Assembly: GCF_000184745.1 (NCBI RefSeq)
Contig: NC_014931.1
Location: forward strand, 6,138,001 to 6,202,000
Source of the DNA: Variovorax paradoxus EPS
Lineage (GTDB): Bacteria; Pseudomonadota; Gammaproteobacteria; Burkholderiales; Burkholderiaceae_C
Length of the DNA stretch: 64,000 bases
Direction of reading: 5' to 3'
Shown: in pieces, positions 60,967-64,000 of the stretch
How positions within the stretch are numbered: the first letter of the stretch is position 1
Layout of the letters: each line of letters opens with the position of its first letter
Translations under genes and position numbers: made by a program
The notes under the pieces: generated by a model
The model's database searches: none
Seen by the model: the letters and a program-made list of their open reading frames with translations, nothing else
What the model was told of the DNA's origin: nothing

Positions 60967-61731
60967 TCAGGTCGGGTCGCGCACGTCGGCCACGGGGTTC
61001 GCGCCGAAGTCTTCGCGCGCCAGGTACTTGAGCACCTTGGCGGCGGCGCTCGCGGGGCTGTCGAGGCGGCCTTCTTCCTTCATGCTCACGAAGCGCGTGC
61101 GGTCCGGAAAGTTCTCGGCCGATGCGCCGCGCAGTTGCACCTGCATGTCGGTATCGATGATGCCCGGCGCGAGCGAGACGATGCGCGCGCCGTTCGGTGT
61201 GCCCGCTTCCTCGAGCGCCACGGCCTGCGAGAAACGGTCCATGCCGGCCTTGGCTGCGCAGTAAGGCGCCTGGCTGCCCATCGCGTTGCGGCCGAGGCCA
61301 GACGAGATGTTCAGCACCTTGCGCGCGCCGCGCCATTCGCGCGTGGCACCGAGAAACGCGGCAGTCAGCAGCATCGGCGCTTCGAGGCCGATGCGCAGCG
61401 CCTGTGCCAGCTCGGCCGGCACGGCGCTCGCGAGCGGCGCCGGGTTGCCGACCGTGCCGGCGTTGTTGATGAGGGTCACGCTGTCGAAGCGCTGTGCATC
61501 CAAGGTCTTGAGCCAGGCCGACACGCGGGCCGATGCGGCGACCGGGTCGGACAGGTCCTGCTCCCATTGAACGAGTTCGGCGCCGGCGGCCTTGGCCACG
61601 TCGGCCAGTTGCGCATCTTGCTTGCGCGAAATGCCGAGCACCGTGTGGCCGGCCTGCAGCAACTGCTCGGCCATGGCACGGCCCAGGCCGCGCGAGGCGC
61701 CGGTGATCAGGGTGAGGTGAGAAGCAGTCAT
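60967..61731 (-). CDS. Short-chain dehydrogenase/reductase
   Basis: A 254-residue SDR with nucleotide-binding TGASRGLG (10-17), NNAG (89-92) and the catalytic Ser143/144, Tyr157 and Lys161 (PYCAAKAG). The Arg after the TGAS motif and the general look suggest NADP(H) preference. The segment order is like sepiapterin-reductase-type SDRs (YueD/BenC-like), but the substrate is not known. It is 70 bp downstream of a helical gene and ahead of the 85-residue gene. Confidence 0.9.
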   Translation of the reverse strand: MTASHLTLITGASRGLGRAMAEQLLQAGHTVLGISRKQDAQLADVAKAAGAELVQWEQDLSDPVAASARVSAWLKTLDAQRFDSVTLINNAGTVGNPAPLASAVPAELAQALRIGLEAPMLLTAAFLGATREWRGARKVLNISSGLGRNAMGSQAPYCAAKAGMDRFSQAVALEEAGTPNGARIVSLAPGIIDTDMQVQLRGASAENFPDRTRFVSMKEEGRLDSPASAAAKVLKYLAREDFGANPVADVRDPT

Positions 61732-61801
61732 CGGGAAAGTCTTTCTTGAACGAAGGCGGGGAGAGGCCGGGAGGTTAAGGGGTATCGAGAGGCCTTGCGG
61801 C

Positions 61802-62272
61802 TCAACCGGTACGGAACTGTTTGCGCAGGAAGGCGCCGTGCCGCGCGATGTGCTGCAGTTGCGCGGGCGCGATGGTGCCGCCGAGGTCGACTTCATCCGC
61901 GCCGTTGAGCACCGCGTTGGCGTTCGTCATTGCACGCGCGACGACTTCTTCTTCGCTCACGCCGAGCTGCGCCGCGAGGTCGAGCGCCACGCGGCGGATC
62001 GCACGCTGCGAGAGCATCCACATCGCGCCGAAACGATCCCAGGCGAGCGCGGCTTCCTCGGCCTTCTCGCGGTCGCCGAGGATCTCGCTGAGCGGCTTGG
62101 CCAGGATCGCATCGAGCGCATCGATCTTCTCGGTCAGCGTCTCGTTGCGCGCGATGGCTTCTTCGAGCGTCGGGCCGGTGTCTGCGGCTTTCGCCTTCGT
62201 CGTTTCGGGCGGTGGAATGAAGGCCGCTTCCGCGTTCGCGGGCACGACCTGGAGCTGGTCTTTGAGGGTCAT
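61802..62272 (-). CDS. Helical protein of unknown function coupled to a Crp/Fnr regulator
   Basis: A 156-residue protein with a polar, Pro/Ala-rich N-terminus (about 1-35) and a helical rest (for example LEEAIARNETLTEKIDALDAILAKPLSEIL), perhaps a small coiled coil. No motif known to me. Its ATG overlaps the stop of the Crp/Fnr gene (ATGA), so the two are translationally coupled. It may be a partner of the regulator. Confidence 0.65.
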   Translation of the reverse strand: MTLKDQLQVVPANAEAAFIPPPETTKAKAADTGPTLEEAIARNETLTEKIDALDAILAKPLSEILGDREKAEEAALAWDRFGAMWMLSQRAIRRVALDLAAQLGVSEEEVVARAMTNANAVLNGADEVDLGGTIAPAQLQHIARHGAFLRKQFRTG

Positions 62273-63048
62273 GAGGTTTCCGTTTCCGCCGAGGCGTTCT
62301 TCTTGTTCGACATCGCGGTCGCGCGCAGGCCCGGCAGATCGAGCACGCGCAACCCGCCGTATTCCACGCGGATCAGCCCCTGCGCCGAGAGCCCATTGAG
62401 CGCCTCGTTCACGCGCTGGCGCGACAAGCCGACGAGGTACGCGAGTTCCTGCTGGGTGATGCGCAACACCTCGCCCACGCCCGGATACAGCACCGGGTTG
62501 AACAGCGACACCAGGTTGCGCGCCACGCGGGCGTCGGGGTTGTTGAGCCGGTCGATCTCCAGTGCGGCAATGAACTGGCCGAGCCGTTCGTTGAGCTGGT
62601 TCATCACGAAGCGGTTGAAGCCGATCGAGTGATCGAGCAGCCAATGGAAGCTCTCGATCGGCAGGCCCGCCACCACGCTGCGGCGCAGCGCCTGGATGTT
62701 GTAGCGGTAGGGCTCGCGCTTCATCACCGTGCCTTCGCCGAACCAGCCGCCGGGCGGAACGCCCGTGTAGGTGACCGAGCCGCCGTCGGCGTTGTCGTTG
62801 CTCATCTTCAAGAGGCCTTCGACCACGCCGAACCAGTAGGTGGGTGAGCGGCCGACGCGGCAGACGAGGTCGCCGGGCTCGGCCTCGCCCACCACCAGCG
62901 CGGCCTCGGCGCGGCGGCGTTCGGCGGGCGTGAGCGTGGGCAGCCAGGGGATGCCGTCGAGCTCCGCGGCATTGGCGGGACGCACGCGATCCTTGATCGA
63001 GTTGCCGAGCGAGCCGAGCGGGCTCTGGTTGAGGTTGCCGTGAGGCAT
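62269..63048 (-). CDS. Crp/Fnr-family transcriptional regulator
   Basis: A 259-residue regulator with an N-terminal cyclic-nucleotide-binding-like beta-roll (about 45-150, including GVPPGGWFGEGTVMKREPYRYN) and a C-terminal helix-turn-helix (about 200-245) with ITQQELAYLVGLSRQRVNEALNGL. The recognition helix keeps the SRQxVN order of the family. N-terminal Fnr cysteines are absent, so it is not an Fe-S oxygen sensor. It is divergent from an acyl-CoA synthetase gene, with a TTGTCGT dyad between them. Confidence 0.92.
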   Translation of the reverse strand: MPHGNLNQSPLGSLGNSIKDRVRPANAAELDGIPWLPTLTPAERRRAEAALVVGEAEPGDLVCRVGRSPTYWFGVVEGLLKMSNDNADGGSVTYTGVPPGGWFGEGTVMKREPYRYNIQALRRSVVAGLPIESFHWLLDHSIGFNRFVMNQLNERLGQFIAALEIDRLNNPDARVARNLVSLFNPVLYPGVGEVLRITQQELAYLVGLSRQRVNEALNGLSAQGLIRVEYGGLRVLDLPGLRATAMSNKKNASAETETS

Positions 63049-63079
63049 CGGGAAACTCCGGGGAGTAGTGTCCCTAGGA

Positions 63080-63097
63080 TTGTCGTCGGAACGACAA
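63080..63097. promoter_or_regulatory. Crp/Fnr-like operator TTGTCGT-CGGA-ACGACAA
   Basis: A perfect 7+7 bp dyad with a 4-nt centre lies between the divergent Crp/Fnr gene (start 63048) and the acyl-CoA synthetase gene (start 63133). TTG...CAA ends with a 4-nt centre are the form of Fnr/Dnr-type sites, so autoregulation and control of the synthetase are likely. Confidence 0.55.
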
Positions 63098-63132
63098 CCG
63101 GGCGTCAAAGTGAAGCCTACGATCCGCCCACT

Positions 63133-64000
63133 GTGCAAACAAACGACCCCACCTTCCCCCGGCTGCTGCTCGCGCATGCCCAGGCCCAACCCGAGTCGCC
63201 CGCCGTGCGCGAGAAAGACCTCGGCATCTGGCAGACCTGGAACTGGAACGCCGTGGCAGAGGAGGTGCGCGAGATGGCCTGCGGCCTCGCGAGCCTCGGC
63301 TTCAAGCCCTTCGACAACCTCGCCATCGTGGGCGCCAACCGGCCGCACCTGTACATGGCGGTGGTCGCCGCGCAGAGCCTGCGCGGCGTGCCGGTGCCGC
63401 TCTACCAGGACGCGGTGGCGAGCGAAATGGTCTTCATGCTGCAGGACGCAGCCATCGACTTCGTGATCGTCGAAGACCAGGAGCAGGTCGACAAGCTGCT
63501 CGAGTGCCGCGAGCTGCAGAAGGACCAGCAGCACGGCATCCGCCACATCATCTACGACGACCCCAAGGGCCTGCGCCACTACGACCAGCCCGGGCTCATG
63601 AGCTACGAGGAGCTGCGCGCGCTGGGCCGCGAGTTCGACAAGGCCAACGTCGGCTACTACGACCGCGCGGTGGCAAGCGGCGAAGCGACCGACGTCGGCG
63701 TGATCCTCTACACCTCGGGCACCACCGGCCGCCCCAAGGGCGTGTGCCAGACGCATGCGAGCTTCATCGCGGCGGGCCGCGGCGGCGTGGAGACCGACAG
63801 GCTCGGCCCCGGCGACAACATCATGAGCTACCTGCCGATGGCCTGGGTGGGCGACCACCTCTTCTCGGTGGCGCAGTGGCTGGTGGGCGGCTTCACGCTC
63901 AACTGCCCCGAGTCCGCCGAGACGGTGATGAACGACATGCGCGAGATCGGCCCGAGCTACTACTTCGGCCCGCCGCGCACCTTCGAAGGGCTGCTCACTG
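63133..64000 (+). CDS. Long-chain acyl-CoA synthetase / AMP-binding protein (3' end outside window)
   Basis: The first 289 codons of an ATP-dependent acyl-CoA synthetase, starting at GTG 63133. The AMP-binding P-loop LYTSGTTGRPKGVCQTHASF lies at about 194-213. The upstream QTWNWNAVAEEVREMACGLASLGF part is typical of FadD/long-chain members. It activates a fatty or aromatic acid with CoA. The GTG start fits the family N-terminus and the preceding 84-bp control region. The adenylation core beyond about residue 289 and the C-terminal domain lie outside the window. Confidence 0.88.
   Translation, partial: MQTNDPTFPRLLLAHAQAQPESPAVREKDLGIWQTWNWNAVAEEVREMACGLASLGFKPFDNLAIVGANRPHLYMAVVAAQSLRGVPVPLYQDAVASEMVFMLQDAAIDFVIVEDQEQVDKLLECRELQKDQQHGIRHIIYDDPKGLRHYDQPGLMSYEELRALGREFDKANVGYYDRAVASGEATDVGVILYTSGTTGRPKGVCQTHASFIAAGRGGVETDRLGPGDNIMSYLPMAWVGDHLFSVAQWLVGGFTLNCPESAETVMNDMREIGPSYYFGPPRTFEGLLT

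Overview
The window is about 64 kb of very GC-rich DNA with genes packed head to tail and many ATGA or GTGA stop/start overlaps. Gene content points to a Comamonadaceae beta-proteobacterium, most likely Variovorax or a close relative. Pointers are three orphan Bug-type (tripartite tricarboxylate transporter) binding proteins, LysR regulators facing catabolic genes, a CaiB/BaiF CoA-transferase, and a kdp operon with extra small genes. This assignment is inference from gene content and style; no rRNA gene is present. I saw no tRNA, rRNA, CRISPR array, transposase or prophage module.

Layout. 1-6.2 kb: end of a DUF2855-like gene, an SrkA-type kinase, and a LysR gene divergent from an acyl-CoA dehydrogenase / Bug / CoA-transferase operon. 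6.2-11.5 kb: UDP-glucose dehydrogenase divergent from an unusual four-gene set (GT2 glycosyltransferase, unknown exported protein, ferritin-like di-iron protein, GT-B-like glycosyltransferase). 11.5-22.9 kb, all on the minus strand: htpG, a lipoprotein, then a five-gene locus (SWIM zinc-finger protein, DUF5691-like protein, MoxR AAA+ ATPase, DUF5682-like protein, VWA protein) and a Bug gene. Two of the junctions in that locus hold related 20-22 codon mini-ORFs. 23-28 kb: a truncated exported-protein remnant, an ABC binding protein, a LysR/dehydrogenase divergent pair, aquaporin Z and a small repeat-containing exported protein. 28-38.7 kb: a QseBC/PmrAB-like two-component system, an AlkZ-like winged-helix protein, RluF, the NAD salvage pair nadM-Nudix and nadV, a palindromic repeat block, a GT28 / membrane protein / phosphatase operon, and a dehydrogenase. 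38.7-41.4 kb: an EF-G paralogue behind a long structured leader. 41.9-50.6 kb: kdpFABC-DE with three extra small genes. 50.9-57.9 kb: an RND efflux operon, a SufR-like Fe-S regulator and sodB. 57.9-64 kb: a VOC protein, a Bug gene, a B3-like metallo-beta-lactamase-fold lipoprotein, a Crp/Fnr gene group, and the start of a long-chain acyl-CoA synthetase that runs off the end.

How the genes work together. Most of the window is metabolic scavenging (acid uptake and CoA activation), ion and osmotic homeostasis (Kdp, AqpZ), envelope and glycolipid work, and stress response (HtpG, SrkA, SOD, efflux). The best candidates for little-studied biology are the MoxR-centred locus with its mini-ORFs, the attenuator-like leader of the second EF-G, the glycosyltransferase/ferritin-like cluster, and the small genes within kdp.
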